Positions 11,481 to 24,078 of a DNA stretch of 64,000 nucleotides are shown one piece after another. Within the stretch, counting starts at the first letter, position 1; the number at the start of each line of letters is the position of its first letter. Under the pieces are notes generated by a model, which made no database searches, was not told the origin of the DNA, and worked only from the letters and a program-made list of their open reading frames with translations. Location of the stretch: positions 62,001 to 126,000 of the forward strand of contig JNEU01000924.1 in assembly GCA_000697475.1 (NCBI GenBank). The letters are read 5' to 3'. The translations under genes and the position numbers were made by a program. The DNA comes from Lichtheimia corymbifera B2541 (lineage: Eukaryota; Mucoromycota; Mucoromycetes; Mucorales; Lichtheimiaceae).

Positions 11481-13229
11481 ATGTATTTTGATGGTAGTTT
11501 TGCTTCGGCAAACCCCGGTGACCAAGATCAATCCCATCTATTCAGTCAATCTCTGGATTCTGCCATTCCTTCCCACGATTGGCAACCATCTGACAATGAC
11601 CCGTTGGCTTCTTATCTATCGCTAGGGTTACACGCCCACTCACTCGACTCGCCTTTCTTTGATGATGCCACTCTTGCCTCTGTCGCAGCAGCAACCGATT
11701 GGGATTTTTATGATCCCGCCGCAGTAGATAACCAACAACAACAACAACAACGAGTATCACAGCAATCGATGCCAGTAGAACATGATTTTCTATCATCATT
11801 GAATGAGCAAGAGCAGCAAGCTATTCTATTATCGGATCCTAATTTTGTAAGGCAGCAACAGCTTTATCAAGAGAAGGAGATGGAAATGCGTCAACAACAA
11901 GAGCGTCAACAACAACAACAACCTCCACCCTCTCAGCAACCGCCTGCAGCAACAGCAACAGCAGCAGGAGCTTCTTCTTCTTCTTCTTCTTCATCCACCA
12001 CATATCCATCTTCCTCATCAACGACACAATCCAACTTGTCTGCCATGTTGGATTCCACTAAACGACCTGCCAAGGCTTCATCTACTAATAAACCCAACAA
12101 ACAACAGCGTCGATCGGCGGAGGAAATTGATCATCAACGAAGACTCAGCGAGCTGCAAGCAAGGTTCCGCGTGAATTTTGCTAGAAAGAAAACTCCCCAA
12201 CAACGTCGTCGTTCATCTATGGATGCTATGCGTCAGTCTGTACAAGCTGCTGCTGTATCACAACAGCAACAACAACCTCAGCCATCATCTTCAACAGGTA
12301 GCAATGTAAATGGTTCACAACACCTACCTCAACCTGGTACATCTGCCCCTACTCCATCATCCATGCCACCAAAGCAACAGCAGCAACAGCAACAGCAGCA
12401 ACAACAACAACAACAACAACAACAACAGCCATCCTTTCCATCACGTACTATGCCTATTCAAATTCAACGACGGCCTAATGTACAATCGTATGATGCTGAA
12501 CAACGACAACGACAACTGGATGAACAATTGGAGAATATAGATTTTGATGACATTACCGTTTCTGAACTCAAGGATATGTTGCGTCAGCGTGGGAAACCTG
12601 CTACAGGCAAGAAGGCAGTATTGGTGCAGCGTTTACAAGCTGAACGCGATTGGAGACGTAGTATGGCTGTTGCCGTTGCCCAGCAACAACGACATTCATT
12701 CCCTGATCCACCTCCATCACCAACCACGTTATCGCTTAATCGATCCATTGCCAATATGCATATAGGATCACCACCCCAAACGCATCAACAACAACAACAT
12801 GCTCATTCGTTACCTAATACGACTCCCACATCACAACAACAAGCAAGACGATTTGCCCCATATCGATCCTCCAAACCCATCCAGGATCAACAACAACAAC
12901 AACAGCAACAACAACGCGTACGTCACAAGTATGCTCCTCGGATACCATCAGCTTTGGCTACCCCCGACCATGAAGAGGAACAGAATCCATTTGATCAATT
13001 TATCATGATGCAACAACAGCAACAGCAACAACAAGCTCCTCCTCCTCCACCTCCTCCTCAGCAACAACAGCAACAACAACAACAAACGATGATGTTGCCA
13101 CAAGGTATGTTATTAAGGTTGGGATTGGTTCGTGATGAGAGATCTGGTGATGATGCTGACCAAATGGAACGTGTTTTAATGCACTATAGATATGCCCATG
13201 TTTGGTTCAACCGAGATGCCCCGCCCTAA
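11481..13229 (+). CDS. SAP-domain, glutamine-rich nuclear protein
   Basis: This is a single exon of 582 residues starting MYFDGSFASANPGDQ. The frame is open further upstream to 11163, but that part translates a pyrimidine-rich leader and looks non-coding. The N-terminus is acidic with DWDF and DDATLAS patches. A basic segment (RFRVNFARKKTPQQRRRSS) lies near residues 230-250, and a SAP motif (ITVSELKDMLRQRGKPATGK, then KAVLVQRLQ) at about 356-387. SAP motifs bind A/T-rich scaffold DNA, so a chromatin-linked transcription or RNA-processing role is likely. Gln runs up to about 18 residues are encoded by interrupted CAA/CAG tracts. The family beyond the SAP motif is not recognised. Confidence 0.8.
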   Translation: MYFDGSFASANPGDQDQSHLFSQSLDSAIPSHDWQPSDNDPLASYLSLGLHAHSLDSPFFDDATLASVAAATDWDFYDPAAVDNQQQQQQRVSQQSMPVEHDFLSSLNEQEQQAILLSDPNFVRQQQLYQEKEMEMRQQQERQQQQQPPPSQQPPAATATAAGASSSSSSSSTTYPSSSSTTQSNLSAMLDSTKRPAKASSTNKPNKQQRRSAEEIDHQRRLSELQARFRVNFARKKTPQQRRRSSMDAMRQSVQAAAVSQQQQQPQPSSSTGSNVNGSQHLPQPGTSAPTPSSMPPKQQQQQQQQQQQQQQQQQQPSFPSRTMPIQIQRRPNVQSYDAEQRQRQLDEQLENIDFDDITVSELKDMLRQRGKPATGKKAVLVQRLQAERDWRRSMAVAVAQQQRHSFPDPPPSPTTLSLNRSIANMHIGSPPQTHQQQQHAHSLPNTTPTSQQQARRFAPYRSSKPIQDQQQQQQQQQRVRHKYAPRIPSALATPDHEEEQNPFDQFIMMQQQQQQQQAPPPPPPPQQQQQQQQQTMMLPQGMLLRLGLVRDERSGDDADQMERVLMHYRYAHVWFNRDAPP

Positions 13230-13747
13230 CCCCGCTTCGGCTAAGCAGAATACTGTGAGCGATTTGAGTCAGGTGTTGTTTAACGATCCACTTCTTCATT
13301 GGTGATCTATATACGTACGCACACATGAGATCTATTCGATTCATCGTCTCATTATTATATGACACACGCACACACATACACACACGCATACACAACCACA
13401 TGTTGTAAATAGTATACTCTCTCTATCCCTATTATCTCTCTTTTTCCTTTTTCTCACACACGCTTTTACTCGTTTGTTTTTCCGGTTTTTTTTTATCTCC
13501 TTTACTACTCTTATTAGATCTTTCAACTACACAACGTGTAGCGCCCTAGAGGGGCATGATTCACTGTTTGGGTTTTTTTTTGTTACAAGACACATGCAGC
13601 ATCATGTTTTAGGTTGTGTTTCATGAGACGAAACATGACTCTGCAGCCCATCATGATGACACATTAGATTTTATTGCTTACTTTATATTACTATTACCAA
13701 TAATACATTACCCTTCATCGTAAATGACCATTGTAAAAGCACTTTTT
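13230..13747. other. Convergent 3' intergenic region
   Basis: It lies between the ends of the SAP and SNF2 genes and contains a (CA)n tract near 13361-13395. No coding exon is seen; in particular nothing resembles a bromodomain that could extend the SNF2 gene. Confidence 0.6.
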
Positions 13748-16700
13748 TTATTGAATGCGTGGTTTCTTGACCCGCCTATCTGTAGACTCTGGTGATGCTG
13801 TACGTTTTTCTAATTGTCGTAACCATTGTCCTTCGGTCATGCCATCATCATAGCGTATCGTTTCACGCATCCGTTGCCCTCGACCCAATAATAAGGATGT
13901 CTCATCTTGTTCATCCATCATCATGTGATCGTATCGGTAAATGTCTGGTAATTCCCAATCCTGTATGAGCCGTTCACGCTTTTTGCCATCCTGGTCATCA
14001 TTGTCAGCGCCATACAATCGCTGCTCTTCTGCTGCTGCTCGCTGTCGTTCCAGATCAATCTTGGTAAAGGTGGCATATTCTTGATCCGACCGTTTTAGCA
14101 TCAAGTTGAGCTCTTCATCATCCAATTCTTCATTCTCTTCGCCTCCTTCATCGCGTTCATCGCTCTTGTCTTCCAGTAACGATCGTAAAAAGGCTTCACG
14201 GTCCTCCTCCGTACTACGATGATCAAACTTGCCAGCCTGGATCACTTTGCCATCAATATCCAACTTGTATTGGGCCCTCGCCAAAATGTTCTCCTCGATG
14301 GAATTCTCAGTGATAAGTCGGAAGATGTGCACTTCTTTGGTTTGGCCAATACGATGCGCACGGTCTTGTGCTTGCAAGTCTTGATGTGGATTCCTGTAAA
14401 ATGTTGCATCAGCACGGTTGCCATGGATACCCCCCCTCTCTCCCCTCGTGTATCATACCAATCCGAATCAAAGATAATGACCGTGTCTGCCGTTTGTAAA
14501 TTGAGACCAAGACCACCTGCACGTGTACTCAACAAAAAGACGAAATAAGGCGAATCAGGTGCATTAAAGACTTCCAAGAGTCGTGAACGATCATCTGCCT
14601 TTGTCGATCCATCCAGTCGTAAATGTCGATAGCCCCGGAATAAGCAAAAGTCTTCCATGATATCCATGATTTGTGTCATTTGGAAAAAGATCAATACTCG
14701 ATGGCCCGTAGCTCGTAACTTGGGAAGCATTCGATCCAAAAGCTCAAATTTGCCCGACGTTCGATATAAAAGTTCGTTGCTGATTTTGTATGGATTGATC
14801 ACACGTTCGACTTCTTCAAACACAAAAGGATGGTTGCATATCTTTCGAAGTTGCATGATGGTGTTGTTAAGACCCTTGATGCTTGTGCGACTAATAACAA
14901 AGATTAGATCATCTTATCGATACCCTCTTTTCATACTTTACATACCCTCCTCCTGTTCCACTCGTTGAATAAAGCATGCCGTGCTTTTTCATTTGCCAAT
15001 AGAGTCGAGATTGCAATGCAGATAACTTGCACTTGATCACGCGTTCCACCTTATCTGGCAATTCAGCTTCCACATCCTTTTTCAAACGTCTCAAAAGGAA
15101 AGGTCGTAGCACCTGATTAAACCGCACCGTGAATACCAATGGTCCTTCCTTCCCTCCCTTATCATTCCTTTTCTTACCTTGTGTAAACGCTTGATGATAA
15201 GCAATTGCTCTTCTTCATTCAATTCGACCTTGTCTTGCACACCTTGGTTTGAGAAGGGGGTATTGAACCATTCCTCGAAGCTTTTGACACTGTTGAAGAT
15301 GCGTGGCAGGATAAAATTAAGCAATGCCCATAGCTCTGGAAGGTTGTTTTGCAATGGTGTGCCCGTAAGGATAAGTCGATAACGTGAGGTATAGTACTGT
15401 CGAAGCACTGATGTCAACTTGGAATTGGTGTTTTTCATGCGATGACCTTCATCCATGATCATATAAGTCCACTTAATCTTGGATAAGGCGGGTCGATCTT
15501 TGATGATGTAGTCAAATGTTGTCAAGAGCACTTGGAATCCACCATGCCGGATCTGCTGCTTTTGAATCGATTTGCGAACTTCAGGAATGCCTTTGTAAAC
15601 AATCTTGGTCACGGTGGGTGCCCACTTTTCAAATTCCAGTGCCCAATTAGCAATTGTACTAGTATCAACCGTGATTAGTAAATCCATGTCCACCTTTCCA
15701 TCCTTAAAACATGACTTACGAAAGCGGCACAATGATAAGAAATGGTCCATTCTGTGCTTTCTTCTCGATCAAATACGTGATAAGACTGATCGTCTGAATC
15801 GTTTTTCCCAATCCCATCTCATCTGCAAGGATGCCATTCAATTTGTTGTTATACAAGGAAACCATCCACTGTAATCCTTTGACCTAGTGAAATGAGCGCA
15901 TGAGTGTCATGCTTATATGCACACACGCGCATAATCATACTTACTTGATAGTCCTTGAGTTGACCTCCCGTCATTATTTTGGGTTGAGAAACGTTTTCCT
16001 GGATACGATGTGCCATCCTGAAATAGTCGATCTTATTTCCGGCCGAATCCTATTTAAAGAGACATTAGATTTCTTGCCTTGTTTTCTTATCCACTTGTTT
16101 TCTACTTACAGTGAGCATCGTTTCCTCATCGCCCTTTTCCTCATCCTCGGGTTGTAACAGGTCATGAACGGGATCGTTTTGTTGATCGACAACAGCACGT
16201 GTGAGTGATTCAAGATACGAGCCAGTTTGCTTGAGCAGCAGTGTCAATCGGGTATCCTTGGCTTCATCAATCAGCTTCATGTAGGCTTCTTCATCATCAT
16301 TTCTCAATGCACGAATACGCTCCTTGGACCGTTTGTCGGCACGTCGTTGCTCTTCACGTTCAATATGTGCATGGTATTGGAGCATCGCCTTGCCCAATTT
16401 ACCCATTCTACCCTGATATCCCTTGTGCCATCCAAGAAGATCTCGTCCATGGTTGCATACAGATTGCAAATAATCAAGGTGCCGCTGCTTTTCACGTTTC
16501 TCCTTATCCAAGCGCTGTTGCTTTTCAAGCTTCTCCGTCAACTTGGCCTCCTTCATTGTTTGTCGCATCATCTTGCGGTACGATGCACTGCCCACTGTTG
16601 TTTGTAATCGATTCGCTTCCTCGAATCCGCGAAGAATATCTCCTCTCAGCTACATAAACCCAAACCATGATGAATACCTAGGATAATTCCATCCACATCG

Positions 16701-17705
16701 CACATGTAAGAATAATACCTTGGTCTGCTTATCACGAAGTCGTAAGGCTTTTAATTTGATGATATCATGGATCTGATCATGGGAAGCGTTGTTCAGAGTG
16801 TTGTGGTAGTCGTGATCAATAAGATGGCCCAATGTGATGCTGTTGTTCTCATCATCCTTATGCACGACTTGATTCTCAAGCTGTTCATGATACTGCTTAG
16901 CACGATGCTGAATACGATTCTCACGCTCTTCGAATACGGTGTGTGGTCTGAGACCAGCTGGCATGGATAATGGTAGCAAGAGTTTCTGCTGTCGAGATGC
17001 GTGTGCATGCGATCGCTGAATGCCCACCAGCAAGTCATTGGCAGTAAGTCGTTCTTTGGGTTTGGCGTCAGGGAACTTTAGAGCACTCAATGCATGATGA
17101 TCACGTTCTTGTCGATAGATGGCTTCCACAAGCTTCTCGGCCAATGCCTTCCGCTGCTCTTGGACCGGTGGTAGTGGCTCATCATTGTTGGCAAGTCCCA
17201 TATTCTTCTGCAGTAAGCTGAAAGCTAACATCTGATATTGCAATGCATTGAACAAAGCAGTCGCTACTCGATACAGTCATCAGCATTTGGTATATGGAAT
17301 ATTCCATCCTCGTCCTCCTCCTACCTGATGAGGGTGCACCTTGCTGCTGCTGCTGTTGTTGTTGTTGTTGAACAAGTTGTTGCTGCAGAAGTTGAAGTTG
17401 TAGTTGCTGTTGTTCAGGCGTTGCTTGAGCAAGAAACTGTTGTTGAAGCATAAGTGTTTGTTGCTGCTGCTGTTGCTGAAATATCCGTAGCACTGCCATT
17501 AGTTGCGAGAACTCGTTTTTGCCGTCTTCTTTTTCGCCTTGAGCTTCCAATTGTTTAGCTCGCTAAGAGAACCAAAGCAACGAATGAATGGCTGTTGACT
17601 CTAAGCAAGAGAAAGAAAGAAATATACCTGAGCGATGACGTCTAGTTTATCTTTTGGCAGATCGATAATGCCTGGTGAGGATGAGGAGGCTGAAGGAGGA
17701 TTCAT
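13748..17705 (-). CDS. SNF2/STH1-type chromatin-remodelling ATPase without bromodomain
   Basis: Ten exons (17628-17705, 17325-17562, 16719-17263, 16110-16649, 15945-16049, 15720-15883, 15178-15658, 14946-15112, 14459-14890, 13748-14393) join without frame breaks into 1131 residues. In order: Q-rich N-terminus; QLQ-like segment ([19 protein letters not shown], ~106-124); HSA helix that would bind actin-related proteins (LRLRDKQTK, then [14 protein letters not shown], ~280-300); helicase motif [10 protein letters not shown] (~522-530); DEGH box (~628); motif [13 protein letters not shown] (~922-932); SnAC segment ([20 protein letters not shown]). This is the catalytic subunit of a SWI/SNF or RSC complex. 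The protein stops at VKKPRIQ, with no AT-hook plus bromodomain end such as yeast Snf2 and Sth1 carry. Confidence 0.93.
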
Positions 17706-18677
17706 GGTGGAGATCCAGTGATATTTGTTGTTGTATGAAGGTTGTAATGTCTGATAAGAAGAACATGAGTGAGATCTGAAAGAAGACAAAAAGAGAAAAA
17801 GAAAAAAGGGCGCGCTCGCACTACCTTCTTCCTCGCGCACCCAAAAAATACAAGTGAACCAGCAAAGATGAAAAAGAGACGGCCACCTGAAATTCCAAGT
17901 GGACTCAGCTCCTTTGCACCACCCTCCTACAAACCATTCACCGGAACTTGTCCACTGGTGACTCAATTCACATCTGACAGCTATTTCTACCCATCCAACC
18001 ATTTCCTATTCTATTATCTTCTACCCACAGCATAGTGTATCTTATACACTACCTAATAAAGAAGTCTTGTTCTTCTTCTGCTAAACGTTTGCTTTTTTAG
18101 TCCTGTCTTGTTGTTGGGTGGTGGTATAAGTATCGTTTGCATATTTGTGTTTTTGGATCAATAAACACTTGGATCTATCGGTGACATATTCACTAGCCTT
18201 GTCGCTTTTATCTTCCAAGATGCCAGCATCAGAGCATTCACATCAATATGGATAGTCTATTAAAGCGATCGTTCTACCGATTTTTTGGCACCCCGATGGC
18301 GGCACTTTGCAAATGCAGCTACATCGAAATAAAATAAGGTTTTATTTTGTTAAAGGCTCAACATCACAATGACGATAAGACAATGAAAATAGGAAAGATA
18401 ATGAGTGACCACAAAGACCGGTAAGCGGAGTACATAGCTCTTAATGATTGCAAGAAATGCGATATGTAGGCATCACCAACCCTTAGCAATCGATATAACC
18501 ATATTAGGGACCAAGTGGCATTACGTTCCCATCATTTTAAACAAACCACTTGGTGTCCTCATCTCCCCATATCTATTACAAAAAGACTTGTCAGACCTTT
18601 ATTAATACTCCAAAAGTGGTAGTGATATAGTGCTTTATGCGCAACTTATTGAAACATCTTTATTTACGTAATTGCTA
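17706..18677. other. Intergenic
   Basis: This is the SNF2 upstream flank and the 3' flank of the HRP1 gene. No open frame here has splice or motif support. Confidence 0.6.
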
Positions 18678-20916
18678 CTAGTAAGGTCGATATTGATGTT
18701 GGTTTCTAGCACTTTGAGATGCATGGATGGCACCACCACCGGATGAGCTACTACGAGGACTTCTTTCAGCACGAGATGATGAGCGATCACGATCCCTGGA
18801 TTCATGTCGTGAGTCATATCGAGAAGAATCATGGTGTCTGGAAGATTCATGCCGAGATCTTCTATCGTCACCTCGAGATCTTCGATCATCGTATCGTCTA
18901 TCATCGCTTCTTCGTTCATCACTGCGTCGATCATCTCGTCTGCTATCGCTTCGTCGATCGTCACCACCTCTTCTGTTGTCGTCACCATAATCACGTCTAT
19001 CATGATGCTCCATATCGTCTCGGTATTCGCTATTATCGTCGTGGTGGCTACCGCTGCTGCTACCATTTCCACCACTACCTCCCATGCCGAAACCACCCGT
19101 ATTGCGACCATAAAAAGCGTTTGGTGTCATACCATAATTACCACCATAACCCCCATACATGGCAGCAGCACCGTACATGTTTGTTGGTCCAAATCCATAA
19201 CCAGGGCGTCCACCAGGGAAAGCTGCTGCTGCACCTGCATATCGTGTGTTGGGAACATAGGCTCGACTACTACCAGCTGCTGCTGCCAATGGATTATTCA
19301 TCATGTTTTGTCGCATTTGCTTTGATTTTGGCATGGCTTTTTTCACCTCGATCTATAGAATTAAAAAAGATGATGAGTGATATGCTTGTGCATGCATGAC
19401 GTGTGTGTGTGTGTGTGTACGTACCGTTTTGCCCTTGATGGCAAGATTAGGCTGGAGCAATGCTTCCTCTACACCCTTGCTATCCTCAAAAGTGATGAAA
19501 CCAAATCCGCGTGGTCGGCCTGTTTCTCGATCTGTCATCAAGGTGGCATCCATGACTTTACCAAACTGCGTGAAAAACTCGCGGAATTCTTCTTCATCCA
19601 CGTCAGGGGAAATACCACCCACAAAGATTTTTTCAGTCTTGTCTTGCTCTTCACGAGGAATTGCACGCTTGGGATCAATCTGATGAAGGTGATGATGTAT
19701 TTATCATATAAACTATCAGCTCTATCGATATACGCTAGCCATGTAATAGTAGTATCTCTTACTCGTTTGCCATCCAAATAATGATCCTCGTTTACAATCT
19801 TGTCGATGGTAGCTGGATCTGCCATTGTAAGGAAGCCAAATCCACGAGAGCGACCTGTCGCTGGATCACGCATCACTACACAGTCCATCACCTCGCCAAA
19901 CTGACTAAAATATTCCTTGAGTGATTCTACCAATTATCTAGTATGAGCCTTATGCTATCTCCTTTGTCATATCACAAATCGAAATGGAATCCAGAATATA
20001 AAATGTATGATGGATAATATGAAAATAGGTCGCTTACCATCGGTCGTCTCCCAATTGAGTCCTCCGATAAACATCTTTCTGTATTATATCAAATCATGCC
20101 ATATACAAGAAATGAAAAAGAGAAATCGATTAACATATCTGTTCACCTAAGCAAGAGATTCTCCTAGCAAACTCTATGGAACATGATGCTCTATCTGCAG
20201 TGGATATCTACATCTTGTTTCCAACCACCAACCCCATCCATTCCATGCCTCTTCCCCTTCACCTCTTTTTTTTCCCATCCACCCCATCCCATCACATCCC
20301 ATCACACTATACTAAATCACGACCACGACCACACTTACCCTTCATCTTGATTTGCTGCACTTGCAACGGATGGGGGTCCTTCGTCCACATTTTGCTGTTG
20401 CGGTTGTTGCTGTTGCTGCTGTTGTTGTTGTGTGGGTGATTGTTGCTGTTGACGGAATTGACGTTGCATCATTTGTTGAAGTTGATAAGGATTCATCATC
20501 ATTTGCTGAAGAGCTTGCTGATACATGGCAAATTGATATGGATTGGGCTGGAATTGGCCCCAATTATTCATCATTGCCTGTTGCTGCTGTTGTTGTTGAA
20601 GTGCTTTGAGCATTTGCTGCTGCGGATTATTGTTACCAGAAGCGTCACCCTCGTCATCAGCTGCTGATCCGGCTTGCATGGCAGCACCTTGGCCTGAATT
20701 ATTGTGATCGGAAGGGTCCATCATACCCATATTGCTTGCTGCTGTGTCGGCTTGACCCTGTGGATCGTTGCCTTGCATGTCCATGTGGGACCCATCTTGA
20801 GGCTCATCTCCGGAAAGTGCGTCTTTGTAGTCGGCATAGATATCAGTATTGCCATAGGCATCATCCTTTGCAGTGTTGTACACGTTATAAAGTTCGTCGT
20901 CAAAGTCGTCAGCCAT
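18678..20916 (-). CDS. HRP1: HRP1-type mRNA cleavage/polyadenylation factor, two RRMs
   Basis: Five exons (20339-20916, 20038-20078, 19763-19926, 19425-19679, 18678-19352) give 570 residues. A Q/M-rich N-terminus precedes RRM1 (KMFIGGLNWETTDESLKEYF, with RNP1 GRSRGFGFL; ~194-268). The linker IDPKRAIPREEQDKT is a hallmark of Hrp1. RRM2 follows (KIFVGGISPDVDEEEFREFF, with RNP1 RPRGFGFI; ~277-352), then IEVKKAMPKS. The C-terminus is Gly/Tyr-rich and then Arg/Asp/Ser-rich (RRSDSRRDDRRSDERR) in place of the yeast RGG tail. Hrp1 binds UA-rich efficiency elements in CFI for 3'-end formation and shuttles with mRNA. A (GT)n tract lies at the donor of the last intron. The start fits the family, with an acidic MADDFDDELY. 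Confidence 0.92.
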
Positions 20917-21170
20917 ATTTTTGTGTGGAGAGTGTGAGAATAAGAAAAATAAAAAAATAGGGTCCGTGTGGAAGAGTGTATGCGTGCGTGCGTGTGTGAG
21001 TGGGTGTGGGATTATAAGGTGCGTGAATGTAAATCAGAAACCACTATTCACAGCCCAAAAGCAGTCAACAAATTCGGTCTTTTCCCGTGTCGCGTCGCCC
21101 TTCTCTCTCTCTTTCTCTCTTTTTTCGTTTTCTTTTACCCACCAACTCCCCCTTCATAAATATATTAAGC
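20917..21170. promoter_or_regulatory. 254-base shared divergent promoter, HRP1 and HMO1-like genes
   Basis: The two start codons face away from each other across 254 bases. The interval has a TCTCTCTC/TTTTCTTTT pyrimidine tract (about 21106-21140) and no third gene. A shared promoter is inferred from spacing only. Confidence 0.5.
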
Positions 21171-21867
21171 ATGACCAGTCAAAAGCGAAAGGTAACTATC
21201 AACCCTCTACATGGATATATCACGATAATACTGAATCTTACGCAGACATTTATATACTCGTTTGTATAGCTCCTCCTCGATACATATCGTGCCCTCGCAG
21301 AAAACTACACCACGTTGGCCAATCTACTGGAAGAGTCTCCTGATCTTGCCATCACCGATATCCCAACCACTTCTTCTAGCACTTCAAAACCCAAGAGGAA
21401 AAAGGCCAAGACAAAGCAACAGAATGTAAACAAGCCCAAAAGACCGTCATCTGCATATATCTTTTTCACACAAGCTCAAACCGAGGCCGTCAAAGAAGAA
21501 CTAGGAGAAAGTTGTTCAATGAGGATGGTTTTCACGGAATTGGCAAAGAGATGGAAGGAATTAAGTCCCAAGCAAAAGGAGGTAAAGTGAGATAGAGAAG
21601 GGAATGCTGTGTAAAGGCACATGTTGATTGTTTTGGGATGCATAGCCCTATAACCGTATGGCCCGCGAGAGCAGTCAGCAATATATGAGGGAACTCGACG
21701 AATACTCGCAGCATATAGACGATGATGAATATGATGAGCTTGACTATGATGAGAACTCACAACACGATACCAGGGCAACGCGAACGAAGGGCAAGGGGAA
21801 ACACATGGCTACGACCAAAGATACAAGTGATGAAGAAACGACCGACTTGTCAGATTTATCGGATTGA
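21171..21867 (+). CDS. HMG-box chromatin protein, HMO1-like
   Basis: Exons 21171-21191, 21270-21581 and 21646-21867 join in phase 0 to 184 residues. The first coding exon is only seven codons (MTSQKRK). A helical N-terminus (LLLDTYRALAENYTTLANLL) precedes a basic linker (KPKRKKAKTKQQ) and one HMG box: KPKRPSSAYIFFTQAQTEAV, then ELAKRWKELSPKQKEPYNRM (~62-125). The tail is acidic with DEYDELDYDE and DLSDLSD. An N-terminal helical region, a single good box and a charged tail recall yeast Hmo1, which acts at rRNA and ribosomal protein genes. A plain HMGB-type role is the alternative. Confidence 0.82.
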
Positions 21868-22293
21868 ATGAATTAGATTAGATACCATGGTCAAACGAAA
21901 TACTAATGATCTGCAATCCCAAAGTGATGATTGGCTGGATGATATGTATGCATGACCTCGCACAAAGAACCATGCCTGACAAACCAACCTCGGATCCATG
22001 CGCTTGATGCGTTTGTGTTACAATTGGATGACAGCACGCGTGTATGTAGACATTGGTTTGAATATTATTATTATTTAAAAAAGAAAGCGATTGGCAACAT
22101 TAATAAGTTAAGGGGATGCGTTGTACTACTATCAGGTCAATGCTGTTGTTGGAGGTGATGGTGGTGTGGTGGTGGGTGCGGACTCTCGGTCAACAAAGGT
22201 TTCATGTTGCACATCAAGAAAAAAAAAGCAGCCTATTTTCCCCCCTTTTCGTCTTCACTGGTTTCAGTCAAACTCTACACCCATTGCTCTGAA
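21868..22293. other. Intergenic
   Basis: This is the 3' flank of the HMG gene and the promoter of the FetB-like gene. No coding exon is supported. Confidence 0.55.
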
Positions 22294-23646
22294 ATGCCCT
22301 CTCATATACTCACTTTTTTGGGCTTGGAGTCGACAGACACGTCCGCAAATATCCTTCAAGAAGGCCACAACTTGCAACCTAACCTCGACTGGCAAAATGT
22401 AGCCATTGCATCAAGTTTTATAGTTTTGAATGGTAAGCCTCCTCCCCTTGAATGGAACGAATCTTGAGAGCTCACCTCCTGTTGTCAGGTGTCATGTCAC
22501 TTATTCTTGGGTTACGGTTGGAGAAATCGCTGATAGTGGCATCCATTCGTTGTCTTGTCCAGTTAACAGTAATGGTACGTTGATGATAGTAAACGTGATA
22601 TAGGGCATAGTACTCATGACGTTATGCAATGCAGGGATATATTCTCGAAGATGTATTCAAGGCACGTCACCCAGCAATCATCATGTTGATGGTGTGTAAG
22701 TATCCTGAAACAATCACAGCATCATTTTCCAGATTAGGAAGCTAATTGGATCACAAAAGGTATCTTGATTCTGTTGGGAGCTTACGAGACGGTATACAAC
22801 AAATGCAGATTATCATTTCCTGGCATGGTAAGTGTTCAATGCTTCATCCATGACATGATCTATATATTCATCCTCAATGATATGTAGTTCATGGCAGTTT
22901 TACTCTCTACGGCATTTTCCACGCTTTTGATCGGCATCATTGGTACTCGCTATACCCTGGAGCAGGTGCCTTTTTGGATACCAGAGACTTTTATCCCTAC
23001 CATGGGAATGCTTCTTGGCAACATGATGAGCGGCATGGCGGTGGCTCTTAGCAGCGTCCTGACAAGCGTTGGCACTGGAAAGGAGCAAATCGAAACATAC
23101 TTGGCATTTGGAGCAAGTCGCTGGGAAGCTGGACAATCCATCACAGTGGAAGCTGTACGATTAGCCATGTTACCAACCATCAACCAGATGTCGGTCATTG
23201 GGTATGTATATCGTTATATATGGAATTACAAGGTACTAAAATACCACGTGTACTGTTAGATTGATCTCGATCCCTGGAATGATGACTGGTCAGATCTTGG
23301 GTGGTGCCCCAATCATGGGAGCGGTGCGATATCAGCAAATCATCATGTTCCTTATTTCTGCTAGTACTGCATTGGGTGTCTTGATGGCAGTGGTGGTAAG
23401 CTTTATTTTGGAGATTCTTACGGACATGATGGGATACTAAATCAAAGTGATTGACAGGCATGTGTCAGAGTTATGATTGACAACAAGCATCGATTAAGGC
23501 CTGAAAAGATTATTCATGGCAAATCAAATGTATTCAGAGATCTGAGGAATCTTATCGTGTCATTGGCTCAATTGGTGTGTTGCATCCGAAAACACGAGGA
23601 AGACGATAATGACAGTGTTGAAGAACGCCGGCCACTCCTCGATTAA
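22294..23646 (+). CDS. FetB/ALS3-type (UPF0014) polytopic membrane protein
   Basis: Seven exons (22294-22432, 22489-22574, 22635-22695, 22760-22827, 22888-23201, 23260-23395, 23458-23646) keep frame at every junction, giving 330 residues. About seven hydrophobic segments are visible. The family signature is clear: MIPTMGM-like FIPTMGMLLGNMMSGMAVAL, LAFGASRWEA, then LISIPGMMTGQILGGAPIMG. UPF0014 members include bacterial FetB (iron export permease, partner of ATPase FetA) and plant ALS3/STAR2 (aluminium tolerance, partner of STAR1). No ATPase partner gene lies nearby. The C-terminal cytosolic tail is charged and ends ERRPLLD, an acidic dileucine-like ending compatible with vacuolar or endosomal sorting, which is an inference. 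Confidence 0.88.
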
Positions 23647-24078
23647 ACCCCATTATGACTATATATCCCCAACCTTCATCATTCGCATATCATCCTGCAT
23701 TAGACCTTTAGAACCAGTAAAAGCATCATTTAGTCAATATAAAAAAGGCAACTTTTTTTCTTGTCCTCCCACGCCTAAACATCGATCCATAGCAGCATTG
23801 CAAAGAACGTGCGTGTGAGCAACCAAATGTGCATCGGAGTTACCCAATGTGCTTTTTGAGTTGTCTTCTTTTTCTTTCCAGACGCGCCCCCCCAAACAGA
23901 TCTCTTTGGTTTTCTTTTCCTTCTCTTTACCACCCCCGCTTCTCCCTTTTGCCTTTTGCCTTCCAATGTCCAATAATCGTTGACACATTTCTTTTGGCAT
24001 TCTATTCAACAACACTCAGACAAACCAACTTGAGCCTTTCCACACCGTTTTGATAATGAAATTTATGTCTAAACAAGG
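23647..24078. other. Intergenic
   Basis: This is the 3' flank of the FetB-like gene plus a pyrimidine-rich promoter (TTTTCTTTCC-type tracts, 23860-23960) before the EST1-like gene. Nothing else is seen. Confidence 0.55.

Noticed and set aside
18678..20916. Long plus-strand frames opposite the HRP1-type gene
   Set aside because: These are antisense shadows of the Arg/Asp/Ser- and Gln-rich coding regions.
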